A program made the position numbers and the translations under genes. Under the pieces are notes generated by a model that searched no databases, had not been told where the DNA came from, and saw nothing but the letters and a program-made list of their open reading frames with translations. Shown here piece by piece: positions 44,588-53,371 of a stretch of DNA of 64,000 nt. How positions within the stretch are numbered: the first letter of the stretch is position 1; every line of letters begins with the position of its first letter. The stretch comes from Streptomyces violens (GTDB lineage: Bacteria > Actinomycetota > Actinomycetes > Streptomycetales > Streptomycetaceae), in the NCBI RefSeq assembly GCF_000717745.1, contig NZ_JOBH01000004.1:62001-126000 (forward strand), written 5' to 3'.

Positions 44588-46474
44588 TCACCCCTCTGTG
44601 TGGGAGCGGCGGCGGTGGAGGGCGAAGGCTGTGCCGGCGGCGGCCAGGATGGCGGCGACACCGATGCCGATTCCGAGCGGGAGCGAAGACGTCTCGGTGG
44701 GGCGATTCGCGGTGTCCGGGGCTGCTGCCGCGCGTACCGGATCGGTGCCGGACGGGGCGGCGGCCGGGTCGAGCGGCTGGACCGGGGGAATCGGACCGGT
44801 CGAGGACACTGAGCCGTCCTTGGCGAGGAGGACCCGCTTGTTGTTCGGGTGGGCGAAGTCGAACATCGAGGTCAGGGGGTTGGCGCGGGAGTCGAAGGAG
44901 GCGTCACCGATGCGGCCCGTGTGCCAGTTGTCCTCGATGAAGCGGGTGATCGAGGTCTGCTCGGTGGGGGTGTGGTCGATGTGGTTGACCTTGCTGTACG
45001 GGGAGATGACCAGGAGCGGCTGGCGGGTGCCCGGGCCGCAGCGGTCGGCGTAGCCGCCGGCGGCCGCCGGGGCTTCGCGGCAGGCCGCCGCGTCCGTCGG
45101 CTGCCCGTTGTCGTTGGGAGTGCCGTCCTTGGAACCGTTGCGCGGCTTCGCGTACACGTGGTCGTACCAGCCGTCGGAGTCGTCGTACGCCACGACGATC
45201 GCGGTGTCCTTCCACTGCGCGGACTTCTGGATGCGATTGATCTCGTCGATGAGGAAGTGCTGCTCGTCGGTGGGGGAGGAGTTACCGGCGTGCGCATCCT
45301 GGTACGCCGGCGCCTTCACGAAGCTGACGGCCGGGAGTGTGCGGGCCTTCAGCGCGGCGTGCAGGTCGGTGAGGTCGTAGTTGTGGTTGGCGCGGCCCGC
45401 GTGGCCGATCTCCGCGGTGTTACGGGGCGCCAAGTGGTGCGGATTGGAAGTGGTCTTGTAGTACGCGAAGGGGTTGTGATGCGGGCTGTAGTCCTCGACC
45501 GCCTGACCGCCGACATTGGTGTGCGTGACCGCGGCACACTGCGCGTAGTGGCCCTTCTTGCCGTCCCACGCCGTGCCCGGCCGGAAGCCGCCCTGAAACC
45601 AACCCCAGCTGACTCGCCGGGAGTTCAACAGATCACCGATGTTGCGTCCGGTCATCGCTCCCAGGTTGTCGCCGCTGGTGTGGTCCTTGTCCGAGCAGTC
45701 GTCGTACGCCGGGTCCGGGTCGAGCGTCATCGTGCCGACACCCTTCGCGTCCGGCGAGGAGACGACACCGGGGTCGGGCTTGTCGGCCTGCCGGGGGTGT
45801 TCGGTGCTGGAGTGGGGATCGATGGTGACAATGCCGTGGGTCTGGCCGGACACCAGGTTGATGGCGCCGGGGGTGGACGGGCCGTACGTGGTGCTGAACG
45901 AGCGGTCGCTGAGCGCGTAATGCTGCGCGTAGTTCCACATCGCGGTGACGGTGTTGCCGTCGTAATAGTCCATCACTAGCCCCGGCTCGCCGAACAGCCC
46001 GCCGGAACACTTCCCCGAGTCGGTGTTCTCCACGAATTCATCGGCCTTACCGCCGTTGTAGGCGTACTGCTCGGGGCTGTAGTCGTGCTTCTGGTCGCAG
46101 GTCATCGCCTGCTCCGGAGTCAGTCGCTTGGGCCGGTACTGGTTGGGGTTCTCGTCCAGCAGCCCGGCGGTCCGCAGGTTGTCGATGTCCTTCGGGGTGT
46201 CCTCGGCCGGCGTGAACTTCGTCCCGTCGGTGTTCGCGGCCTCGGGGTAGGTCGCGAAGTAGTGGTCGAACGAGATGTTCTCGTCGAAGATCACGACGAG
46301 GTGTTTGATCGGAGTGGCAGTACCGCCGTGCCGCCCGGCACCGGCCGCCGGGGCCGCTCCCGCCGACGCGGCCGTACCGCACACACCGAGAGCAACTGTA
46401 CCGAGCAGCGCCGCCCATCTGATGCCACTCCGGCCGCCGCCCGCCCGCCGTGCCGCCTTCCCTGCCCTGCTCAT
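44588..46474 (-). CDS. Surface-anchored phosphoesterase (phospholipase C/acid phosphatase family)
   Basis: A 628-residue exported protein. The N-terminus has a long signal (RAGKAARRAGGGRSGIRWAA, hydrophobic core, AGAAPA cleavage region). HLVVIFDENISFDHYFATYP is the metal/nucleophile region of the PF04185 phosphoesterase family, and VVAYDDSDGWYDHVY is the second metal site. The C-terminus has a Pro/Ala linker, a transmembrane helix (LPLGIGIGVAAILAAAGTAFAL) and HRRRSHTEG, which anchors the enzyme on the outer face. It probably releases phosphate from phospholipids or phosphomonoesters. ATG 46474 could be replaced by the adjacent GTG 46477. Confidence 0.85.
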   Translation of the reverse strand: MSRAGKAARRAGGGRSGIRWAALLGTVALGVCGTAASAGAAPAAGAGRHGGTATPIKHLVVIFDENISFDHYFATYPEAANTDGTKFTPAEDTPKDIDNLRTAGLLDENPNQYRPKRLTPEQAMTCDQKHDYSPEQYAYNGGKADEFVENTDSGKCSGGLFGEPGLVMDYYDGNTVTAMWNYAQHYALSDRSFSTTYGPSTPGAINLVSGQTHGIVTIDPHSSTEHPRQADKPDPGVVSSPDAKGVGTMTLDPDPAYDDCSDKDHTSGDNLGAMTGRNIGDLLNSRRVSWGWFQGGFRPGTAWDGKKGHYAQCAAVTHTNVGGQAVEDYSPHHNPFAYYKTTSNPHHLAPRNTAEIGHAGRANHNYDLTDLHAALKARTLPAVSFVKAPAYQDAHAGNSSPTDEQHFLIDEINRIQKSAQWKDTAIVVAYDDSDGWYDHVYAKPRNGSKDGTPNDNGQPTDAAACREAPAAAGGYADRCGPGTRQPLLVISPYSKVNHIDHTPTEQTSITRFIEDNWHTGRIGDASFDSRANPLTSMFDFAHPNNKRVLLAKDGSVSSTGPIPPVQPLDPAAAPSGTDPVRAAAAPDTANRPTETSSLPLGIGIGVAAILAAAGTAFALHRRRSHTEG

Positions 46475-46515
46475 CACCTGTCACCTTCCGTCGCACCGTG
46501 AAATACGCACCGCGC

Positions 46516-46554
46516 GATATGACGCGCCGTGATATGACGCACCGTGATATGAAC
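46516..46554. repeat. Short 15-bp tandem repeat upstream of the phosphoesterase gene
   Basis: GATATGACGCGCCGT (46516-46530), GATATGACGCACCGT (46531-46545) and a partial GATATGAAC follow each other between the phosphoesterase start and the efeB stop. They lie in the promoter zone of the phosphoesterase gene. Confidence 0.6.
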
Positions 46555-46565
46555 TTCCGCGCAGC

Positions 46566-47899
46566 TCAGGCCAGCAGCGTCCGCCCCAGCCAGTCGTCGC
46601 GGTCCCGCACGCCCGGCAGCGCGTAGAAGTAGCCGCCGCCGAACGGAGTGAGGTAGTCGGTCAGCGGCTCGCCCGCCAGCCGCTTCTGCACGGTGACGAA
46701 CTGCCGCTCCAGGTCCTGCTGGTAGCAGCAGAACAGCAGCCCCATGTCGAGGTTGCCGTTCGCGTCCGTGCCCCGGTCGTAGTTGTAGGCGCGGCGCAGC
46801 AGGCGCTGGTCCTCGGTGTCACGCGCACGCGGATTGGCCAGCCGGATGTGCGCGTCCAGGGGGATCGAGTCGCCCTTGGGATCCAGTGCGTACCGGGGCG
46901 TGTCGTGCTCGTGGGTGCCGTCGAGCGGCGCACCGGTGTCCCGGGCGCGACCGAACATCCGCTCCTGCTCGGTGAGCGAGACCCGGTCCCAGAACTCCAC
47001 GAGCATCCGGATCAGCCGTACGGCCTGATAACTGCCGCCCACCGCCCAGTCCGGCTCACCGGCGCCGCGCCCGACCCACACCAGCCGGTCCATCGCCCGC
47101 CGGTCGCGCACGGACGGATTGGCCGTACCGTCCTTGAAGCCCATCAGGTTCCGCGGCGTACCACTCGGCCGCGGCGGCGAGGTGAAACCGTCCAGCCGCC
47201 AGCGCACCTGCATCGCGCCGCGGGTGTGCCGGGCCAGGTCCCGGAGCCCGTGCAGAACGGCGTCGGTCTCGGGCGCACACAGTTGCACGCTGAGGTCTCC
47301 ATGACACCACTCCGGCCGCAGGTCATCGTCGGGAAACGTCTCCATGGCCCGCAGCCGCCGCGGCTTCCTCGCGGCCAGCCCGTACCGGTCCTCCTCGAAA
47401 AGGGCGGCGCCGACACCCACGGTCACGGTGAGCCCGGTCGGCGGTACATCGGGCCCGAGCACTCCGGAGTCGGAGGGCGGCGCGGTGATGCCCAGCGGCG
47501 CGGGGACGCCGCCGGTGGTCAGGAACCGCGCCCGCTCGGTCAACGTCCGCAGCAGGTCGGCGAGTTCGGTCCGGCCCGCCGCCAGTACGTCGAACGCCAC
47601 GAAGGCGGTGCTGCGCTGCGGGGGGGGGTGAGGATGCCGGCTTGGTGGGGGCCGTGGAAGGGGACGGCCCGCGCGGCGGCCGACACCTCCTGCGCGTTGC
47701 CGCGCGCCGGTTCGTCGCTGTCCGCGGCCGCGGCGACAACGGCCCCGCCGGCGGCCGCCCCACCGAGCCCCGCGGCCGCACCGTACAGAAACCGCCGCCG
47801 GCCCAGGCCACCGTCCGCACCGCCACCCGAACCGATATCCGAGCCGGTGCCCGCCCTGGTACCCGCCCCGCTCACTCTCTCGCTCAGTCTCTCGCTCAC
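46566..47899 (-). pseudogene. efeB: Dyp-type peroxidase EfeB, frameshifted at a homopolymer
   Basis: The gene is intact except for one frameshift. The N-terminal part starts at GTG 47899 (GTGA overlap with efeO) and has a Tat signal ([17 protein letters not shown]). The C-terminal part runs in another frame from about 47600 down to 46566 and has the Dyp motif GFKDGTANP, the haem-ligand region and HIRLANPR. The frames break at a run of nine G (47620-47628, C on the coding strand); ten would restore [15 protein letters not shown]. This may be a sequencing error, a null allele or slippage. EfeB is a periplasmic haem peroxidase of the ferrous iron uptake system EfeUOB. No efeU is adjacent. Confidence 0.85.
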
Positions 47900-49101
47900 G
47901 AGACCGTCCTCCGCACGTCGAGCACGGCGGCCACGTCGGCCAGCCCCTCGACGAGATCGCCGAACGTCCCGTTCAGCCGCTCCCGCTGCGCTCGCGAGAG
48001 CCGATCCAACGGCACCCAGCGCCCACCGCTCCTGTACTCGCCCACCTGCTTCCCCGCCCGATCCAACGCCCGCTCCGTCTCCGGCAGTTCGGGCACCCGG
48101 TGCCTCAACAGAGGCCGCAACCGGTCCAGTACAGCCCGGGTCCCGTCGAGATTGGCGCGAGCGGTCGCAAGGTTGCTGCCGCTGCCGTAATCCGTACGGC
48201 TGGTCAGCTCGAACTGCACGGTGTTCTCCAGGATTTCGTGGGCACGCAGCCCGACGTCGAGCGGATCCATCCGGGCATCGGCCCACTCCCGCCGCAGCGC
48301 CCGCACGTCCCGGGCCAGCCGCCCCGCCGGACCGCGCAGGTCGGCCGCGGACTCGCCGTGCCACAGCCCGTACTCCACACGGTGGAATCCGGTGAACCCC
48401 CGGTCGTGGACGCCGTTCGCAAGTCCGGCCGTGGTGCCGTTGATCGCCGCGTCGGCGTCCCCGAACGTCCCGTACGCCACGCCCATCCGCTCGTACACCA
48501 GATGCGCGGTCAGCCAGGCCGTCCGCGCCCGCCGCAGATCGCCGCGCTCGACGGCGTCCGCCAGCGCGTCCGTCCGCGTCACCAGCTCGCCCATCCGCCC
48601 CCGCACCCACTTCTGGTACGCCAACGTGGGCGGGATCAGGTCGTGGACGCTGACCGGGACGGCGGCCGGCCCGCCGGGCCCCTCGGCACCCGTCACCTTG
48701 CGCGCGGGCCCGCGGGCCGCGGTGGCATCGTCGGGAATGCAGGTGAACGCGTACGTACCGTTCCCCAGATCCGCCCGAAGCTCCCGGCTCGCCCCGGGCG
48801 CCAGCCCCTCGACTTCACCGTGCACCGCACCGGTCACCACGTCCTTGAGGTACACCTCGGTCGCCGCCGAACCGGTGTTCCGCAGCTCGAAAACCTGCAT
48901 CCCGGCACGCGGCCGCTCCCAGCCACTGCCACAGCCGCCGGTCGAGACCTCGACGCCGGTGCGCCGCAGCCCGTCGTGGGCGACAAGCCGGCCGCCGTCC
49001 CCGGGAGAGTGGCCGCCGACCATTCCGAACAGACCTCCCGCGATAGCCACCACGACCACGATCGACACGACCGCCACGGACTTCGCGGACGTTCCTGCCA
49101 T
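47896..49101 (-). CDS. efeO: Iron-uptake lipoprotein/periplasmic protein EfeO
   Basis: A 401-residue exported protein. An N-terminal hydrophobic segment ([21 protein letters not shown]) anchors or directs export. Residues about 40-140 form a cupredoxin-like domain ([35 protein letters not shown]). About 145-390 is the imelysin/M75 domain with the HxxE metal motif H240-R-V-E243 and [14 protein letters not shown]. EfeO binds Fe(II) outside the membrane and hands it to EfeU. ATG 49101 has GGAG about 10 nt upstream. It precedes efeB with a GTGA overlap and is divergent from the Crp-family gene. Confidence 0.9.
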   Translation of the reverse strand: MAGTSAKSVAVVSIVVVVAIAGGLFGMVGGHSPGDGGRLVAHDGLRRTGVEVSTGGCGSGWERPRAGMQVFELRNTGSAATEVYLKDVVTGAVHGEVEGLAPGASRELRADLGNGTYAFTCIPDDATAARGPARKVTGAEGPGGPAAVPVSVHDLIPPTLAYQKWVRGRMGELVTRTDALADAVERGDLRRARTAWLTAHLVYERMGVAYGTFGDADAAINGTTAGLANGVHDRGFTGFHRVEYGLWHGESAADLRGPAGRLARDVRALRREWADARMDPLDVGLRAHEILENTVQFELTSRTDYGSGSNLATARANLDGTRAVLDRLRPLLRHRVPELPETERALDRAGKQVGEYRSGGRWVPLDRLSRAQRERLNGTFGDLVEGLADVAAVLDVRRTVS

Positions 49102-49319
49102 CTGTGGGATCTCCTCAAGGTCTCGGCGCACGGGACAGTCAGCCAGACAACTCCCCGTCACCCCAGACCACCCCTGCGTATTTTCTGGAGACTTGGCGCA
49201 ATGTTGGCTGAGGTAAAAATGAGGGGACGAAATGAGGGGAAGAGGGTGAGCCGGCCCAGGTCGCTGGATGATCGTGCGGTTCCCCTGCGCGAGTGATCGA
49301 GATTTTCTATCGTCGTTCC

Positions 49320-50012
49320 ATGGCCGACAGCAGTGGGGGAGCGGGGAGATCACCAGGGCAGACCCTCTGTGACTTCATAGGGGAGGAAGCCTGGGCCGAT
49401 TTGGCCCGTCATGGTTTTCACCGACGGCACCACGCCGGGAGCCAGTTGCTGAGGCAGGGTGAGCCCGGTACACATGTGCTGGCCGTGCTGAGCGGAGTGG
49501 CCAAAGTCGTGCGGCACGAGCGGGACGGCGGCCTGACACTGCTCGCGTTCCGCGGCCCCGGGGAGCTCCTGGGTGAGGTGGCCGTGCTGGACGACGGGGT
49601 GCGGCTGGCGAATGTCGAAGCGCTCTCGAGCTGCGTCGTCGCCGTGCTGAGCAAGACGGAGTTCCTCGGCTTCGCCGCCCGCCACGACCTCTTTCCCGTC
49701 CTTGTGCGGTACGCGCTCACCCGGCTACGGGAGTCGGATCAGGCTCGCGGTGGGGGCGACGTGCTGGCCCGGCTGGCAGCGGTGCTGGTACGGCTGGCGG
49801 ACATCTCGGGGCAGGCGGCAGGGCGGCCGGACCAGCCGCTGGAACTGGCCCTCACTCGTCATGAGCTCGCCCAGTACCTCCAGACGTCCCGGAACACGAT
49901 CACGTCGAAACTCGCCGAGCTGGAGTGCTGCCGGGTCGAGGCTCGGCGCACCCGCATCGTCATTCACGATCTGGCCGTTCTGCGGCAGGTCGCGGCCTCG
50001 CTGAACGGCTGA
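49320..50012 (+). CDS. Crp/Fnr-family cyclic-nucleotide-type regulator
   Basis: A 230-residue regulator. The cNMP-binding beta-roll is recognisable, with the phosphate-binding cassette PGELLGEVAVLDDGVRLANVEA: the Glu and Arg that contact the cyclic phosphate/ribose in CRP are kept, while the following Ser is Leu. The C-terminal winged HTH reads LALTRHELAQYLQTSRNTITSKLAELE. There are no Fnr-type cysteines. ATG 49320 is chosen; GTG 49293 is possible, and neither has a strong ribosome-binding site. It is divergent from efeOB and 160 nt upstream of a nucleotide-cyclase gene, with a CRP-like operator in between. Confidence 0.85.
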   Translation: MADSSGGAGRSPGQTLCDFIGEEAWADLARHGFHRRHHAGSQLLRQGEPGTHVLAVLSGVAKVVRHERDGGLTLLAFRGPGELLGEVAVLDDGVRLANVEALSSCVVAVLSKTEFLGFAARHDLFPVLVRYALTRLRESDQARGGGDVLARLAAVLVRLADISGQAAGRPDQPLELALTRHELAQYLQTSRNTITSKLAELECCRVEARRTRIVIHDLAVLRQVAASLNG

Positions 50013-50026
50013 CCTCTCAGCGGTCA

Positions 50027-50042
50027 TGTGACGGCCGTCACT
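50027..50042. promoter_or_regulatory. Near-consensus CRP-type operator
   Basis: TGTGA-CGGCCG-TCACT differs from the E. coli CRP core (TGTGA-N6-TCACA) only in the last base and fits the GTG-N6-GNCAC motif of Streptomyces Crp. It starts 15 nt after the stop of the Crp-family gene and lies about 130-145 nt before the cyclase start codon. Confidence 0.7.
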
Positions 50043-50171
50043 CGGTCTCTGCACCGGGCGAGCGGAGCGGGACCCGGACTCCCGCGAATCTCTTAGGAGT
50101 CGGCCTTCGGGCTGACCCGAACCGCGGGCAGGTGCTCCTGCCCCTTCCACCAACTCCGAAAAGGAACAGCT

Positions 50172-51110
50172 ATGTCGGACCTCCGCCAGCCGCTGCCCGA
50201 AGCCACGGCACAACCCAACCTCCAAAGCCGACGGCTGCCGCCCTACCGGGGAATCGTCGCCGTCGACGCCAAGGACTTCACCGGATACGCGGCCGTCCAG
50301 CACGGGGAGATCAGCCGTGCCATCCCGCAGCTCCTGCAGACTTCGTTCGCGCGTGCCGGCCTGTCCGACGTCTGGGAGGACCGGAGGTTCCCCGACTCCA
50401 CCGGTGACGGCTATGTGTTCGGCTTCGACCCGGGAGCCATGCCCTTCGTCATCCACCCATGGCTGCACACCCTCCAAGATGTACTCACCGAGTTCAACGT
50501 GCACTCGGCCGGTGCCGTGCGCATCCGGCTCCGTGTGAGCCTGCACATCGGTCCACTGCCGGATTCGGGAGAGGAGTTCGACGGCAACGGCACGCCGCGC
50601 AACGACACCCACCGACTGCTGGACTCCCGTCCGGTCAAAGCCATGCTCGCCGCTTCCAGCGAGAACATCACCCAGGTGGCGGCCATCCTCTCCGACCGTT
50701 GTTACCAGGACGCGGTGGCGAGCGGTTACACCGGCCGGCACACCGACCACTTCATCGAGGTGCCGGCGACAGTGGAGGGCAAGCGGTTCGAGCAGCGGGC
50801 CTGGCTGTACGTGCCCGTCCCTTCCGGGCGTCTCTACGATCGCAAGATCCTCGGTGCGCGGGTGGTCGATGACCAGGAGGCCCGGCGTGCGCAGCAGGAG
50901 GACACGCAGCGGGGGAACGGACAGCGGCCGTCGTACCGGACGGTGACGAGCCGCGCCGACCGCGGAAACATCAACCACGGCACGGTGCACGGCGGTCAGA
51001 GCGTGCGCAACGTCGACGTGGCCGGCGACTACGTCGGGGGCAACAAGTCGGGCACAGTACACGGGAACCAGGGCGACACGGTGCACGGCGACAAGAATGA
51101 GAGCCGCTGA
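50172..51110 (+). CDS. Class III nucleotide cyclase with a Gly/Asn-rich signalling tail (PycC-like)
   Basis: A 312-residue cytoplasmic protein. Residues 25-215 form a class III cyclase domain: metal aspartates D32 (IVAVDAKDFTGY) and D79 (STGDGYVFGF), the VRIRLRVSLHIGPL strand, and N144/R148 (RNDTHRLLDSRP) at the transition-state Asn/Arg positions, so it looks active. The tail (about 262-312) has GTVHG repeats; GNINHGTVHGGQSVRN (265-280) is echoed in the next protein. Combined with a PycTM-like effector gene, this suggests a Pycsar-type cytidylate/uridylate cyclase, but base preference cannot be read here. The TGA overlaps the next ATG by one base. Confidence 0.8.
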   Translation: MSDLRQPLPEATAQPNLQSRRLPPYRGIVAVDAKDFTGYAAVQHGEISRAIPQLLQTSFARAGLSDVWEDRRFPDSTGDGYVFGFDPGAMPFVIHPWLHTLQDVLTEFNVHSAGAVRIRLRVSLHIGPLPDSGEEFDGNGTPRNDTHRLLDSRPVKAMLAASSENITQVAAILSDRCYQDAVASGYTGRHTDHFIEVPATVEGKRFEQRAWLYVPVPSGRLYDRKILGARVVDDQEARRAQQEDTQRGNGQRPSYRTVTSRADRGNINHGTVHGGQSVRNVDVAGDYVGGNKSGTVHGNQGDTVHGDKNESR

Positions 51111-53371
51111 TGGACGGCGAGAGGGAGAGGCCGGCCCTGGAACAAGGGGCGGGCAAATCGCCCGAGGAAGAAATCAAAGAGCCGGAAGAGCTCTCCGACG
51201 ACACCGACGACCCGGAGGACAGCGAGGACATCAGCGAGGTCTTCGACCGGCTCTGGGACTTGCCCCAGTCCGAGGGTGCGCCCAATCAGTTCATCTACTA
51301 CGTGCCTGGCGGCAACGTCAACAACGGCGCGATGTTTGGTGACCAGCACGTCGAGAATCGCAGCGGACCGGCCGGCGGGGGCGGCCGGCGTGTGGAGGTG
51401 CACGAGGGGCCCATCTCCGCGGAGGAGATCCTGGAGGCCCAGGCCGGCTTCGCCGAACCCGTGTGCTTCCCGGAAGCGCTGCGGAAGCTCGGCACCGGGC
51501 TGCTGTTCCTCGCCGGGCAGCCCGGCACGGGCCGCCGTACGACGGCGTTGAACCTGCTGCGGCGGCAGAGCGACAGCATGGCTCTGCGAGCGGTGGACAG
51601 TGACGACCTCGCCTCCTGGCGCCCCACCCGGAACGGGGCCCGCGGGTACCTGGTGGACGGCTTGTTCCCCGAGTACCTCAAGAAGGCCGGGGCGGTCGGC
51701 AACCTCCGGGCCCGGCTGAGTGATGCCGGGGCATGCATGGTGATCGTGCTGCCGGACGACCCGGGTCTCCTGCGGAGCCTCGAACGCGATCTGCACATCT
51801 CTCCGGTGCGATGCACGCCGCCCCCGCCGCGCGCCGTGTTCGACGCTCGTCTCGAGGCGGCGGTGCCCCATCCGGGAGAGCGCGAGCGGCTGCTCGTGGG
51901 CCTGGACGCGGGCCTGCTGGACGAACTCCTGGCTCCGGAAATGGTCCCCGGTCAGGTCGCCGAACTGGTGACCGCGCTGGTGAATACGGTTGACGGGCAG
52001 ACAGCTGACGGGCAGACAGCTGACGGGCAGACAGTTGACGGGGCGACACGCGCCGACGACATCCGCAGCCGACTGAGCTTCCTGGCCGAGGGGGAAGTCC
52101 CGGAGCTGCTCCAACAGCTCCTCGACGACGCCGACGGACTGGCGTTCCTTCTGGCAGCCTGTGTTTTCGAGGGCGTGGACCACCGCGTCGTACGGGAAGA
52201 GGCCGAGCGGCTGCTGGAATTGGCGGACGGCCGGCTCAGCTCCGTGCTCCCGCCAACCGAGGACGAGGGCGGACGGGGCGGCGGGCAGCCTGCACCACGA
52301 CCCAACCCGCGGTTCGTGTTCCGGCGGTCACTGGACGGTCTGTTGCGGACCGTGCGTGCCGAGTGCGCGCCCCAGGAGATCCGGTCGACTTCCGGATACA
52401 TCTACGCCGTGGAGCCGGTGCGGTTCACCCGCCATCGGCAGGCGGAAGCCGTGCTCAAGTACGTATGGCGGCAGTACGGCCAGTTGTCCGGACTGCTGAC
52501 GGACTGGATGGGCGGTGTCCGGGCGGACCGGGACTTGACCCAGCCGGTGGGACGCGTCATGGGCATGGCCGCGCGCTGGGGCGGCGGCCGGAGAGCGCTG
52601 TGGCACATCCGGGACCTCGCGAAGTCCGACCGCATGACCAGCAGGGCCATCGCCGCGTACGCGCTCGGGATGGCAGCCGATGACCCGGTGCTCGCCGGCG
52701 AGGTGAAGCATTTCCTCAGGATGTGGAGCCATGGGCAGAACTGGCAGCTGCGTTCCACGGTCGCGCACGCCTGCGGCACCGATTTCGGCGCCTCGCGGCC
52801 GGACCAGGCGATGAAGCTGTTGCGGTACGTACCGCGACGGCACCAGGACGACAAGGACGAGCGCCTCGTCGACAGGGCCGTGCGGACGGCGGTGCGACAG
52901 CTGTTCGCGTCCGGCAGTCAGGCGACGGTCTTCCAGCACCTGGCCGACTGGGCCGGCGGTGAAGGCGCCGATGCCGAGCTGGCGTACAGGACCTTCGCCG
53001 ACCTGCTGTCGGACGCCCGCTGGTTCCATGAGCAACTGCTCACGGACGGCGAGTTCGCCGACGTGATCATTGCTATGGTCCGCCGGAACCTGAACGACGA
53101 CGATCTCTTCTGGTCCACATCGCGTTCCGTGCTCTCGTGGTGCCGCGAGGCGGCCTGGAGCGAGACGGCGGAAGGCGCCCTGGAGATCCTGCTCGAGGCA
53201 CTGGCACAGGACATGCAGCACGGAGTCCTGCGTCTCTTCGTCGTGCTGGAGCAGCAAGACGACGCCGACCTGCCCGGCCGGCACATCGCACGCCAGGCAC
53301 TCGGCGCCTGGCGGCGTGGCGAACCCGCACCCGCACAGAACTCCGCACAACCACACGGGAGGACGCCGTGA
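51110..53371 (+). CDS. P-loop NTPase of a cyclase-linked conflict system
   Basis: A 753-residue cytoplasmic protein. Residues 1-55 are acidic. GNVNNGAMFGDQHVEN at 68-83 matches the tail motif of the upstream cyclase. The P-loop LFLAGQPGTGRRTTAL (about 132-147) has Arg where Lys is usual, so nucleotide hydrolysis may be weak or absent. VIVLPDDPG could be the Walker B strand end. About 290-310 contains a VDGQTADGQT repeat from a 15-bp tandem array. The C-terminal 350 residues are helical and repeat-like. The layout resembles STAND-type switches that relay a signal to an effector. No known family could be assigned with certainty. Confidence 0.7.
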   Translation: MDGERERPALEQGAGKSPEEEIKEPEELSDDTDDPEDSEDISEVFDRLWDLPQSEGAPNQFIYYVPGGNVNNGAMFGDQHVENRSGPAGGGGRRVEVHEGPISAEEILEAQAGFAEPVCFPEALRKLGTGLLFLAGQPGTGRRTTALNLLRRQSDSMALRAVDSDDLASWRPTRNGARGYLVDGLFPEYLKKAGAVGNLRARLSDAGACMVIVLPDDPGLLRSLERDLHISPVRCTPPPPRAVFDARLEAAVPHPGERERLLVGLDAGLLDELLAPEMVPGQVAELVTALVNTVDGQTADGQTADGQTVDGATRADDIRSRLSFLAEGEVPELLQQLLDDADGLAFLLAACVFEGVDHRVVREEAERLLELADGRLSSVLPPTEDEGGRGGGQPAPRPNPRFVFRRSLDGLLRTVRAECAPQEIRSTSGYIYAVEPVRFTRHRQAEAVLKYVWRQYGQLSGLLTDWMGGVRADRDLTQPVGRVMGMAARWGGGRRALWHIRDLAKSDRMTSRAIAAYALGMAADDPVLAGEVKHFLRMWSHGQNWQLRSTVAHACGTDFGASRPDQAMKLLRYVPRRHQDDKDERLVDRAVRTAVRQLFASGSQATVFQHLADWAGGEGADAELAYRTFADLLSDARWFHEQLLTDGEFADVIIAMVRRNLNDDDLFWSTSRSVLSWCREAAWSETAEGALEILLEALAQDMQHGVLRLFVVLEQQDDADLPGRHIARQALGAWRRGEPAPAQNSAQPHGRTP
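51989..52048. repeat. Four 15-bp tandem repeats inside the NTPase gene
   Basis: Units 51989-52003, 52004-52018, 52019-52033 and 52034-52048 read GTTGACGGGCAGACA with one to three changes. They encode in-frame VDGQT/ADGQT pentapeptides, so unit number can vary without a frameshift. Confidence 0.8.

Noticed and set aside
49102..49319. Iron-box (IdeR/DmdR1) operator upstream of efeO
   Set aside because: The stretch near 49203-49222 (GTTGGCTGAGGTAAAA) resembles only one half of the TTAGGTTAGGCTAACCTAA consensus; not enough to call.
51989..52048. CRISPR-like repeat array
   Set aside because: Four contiguous 15-bp units in frame inside a gene, with no spacers and no cas genes. It is a coding tandem repeat.
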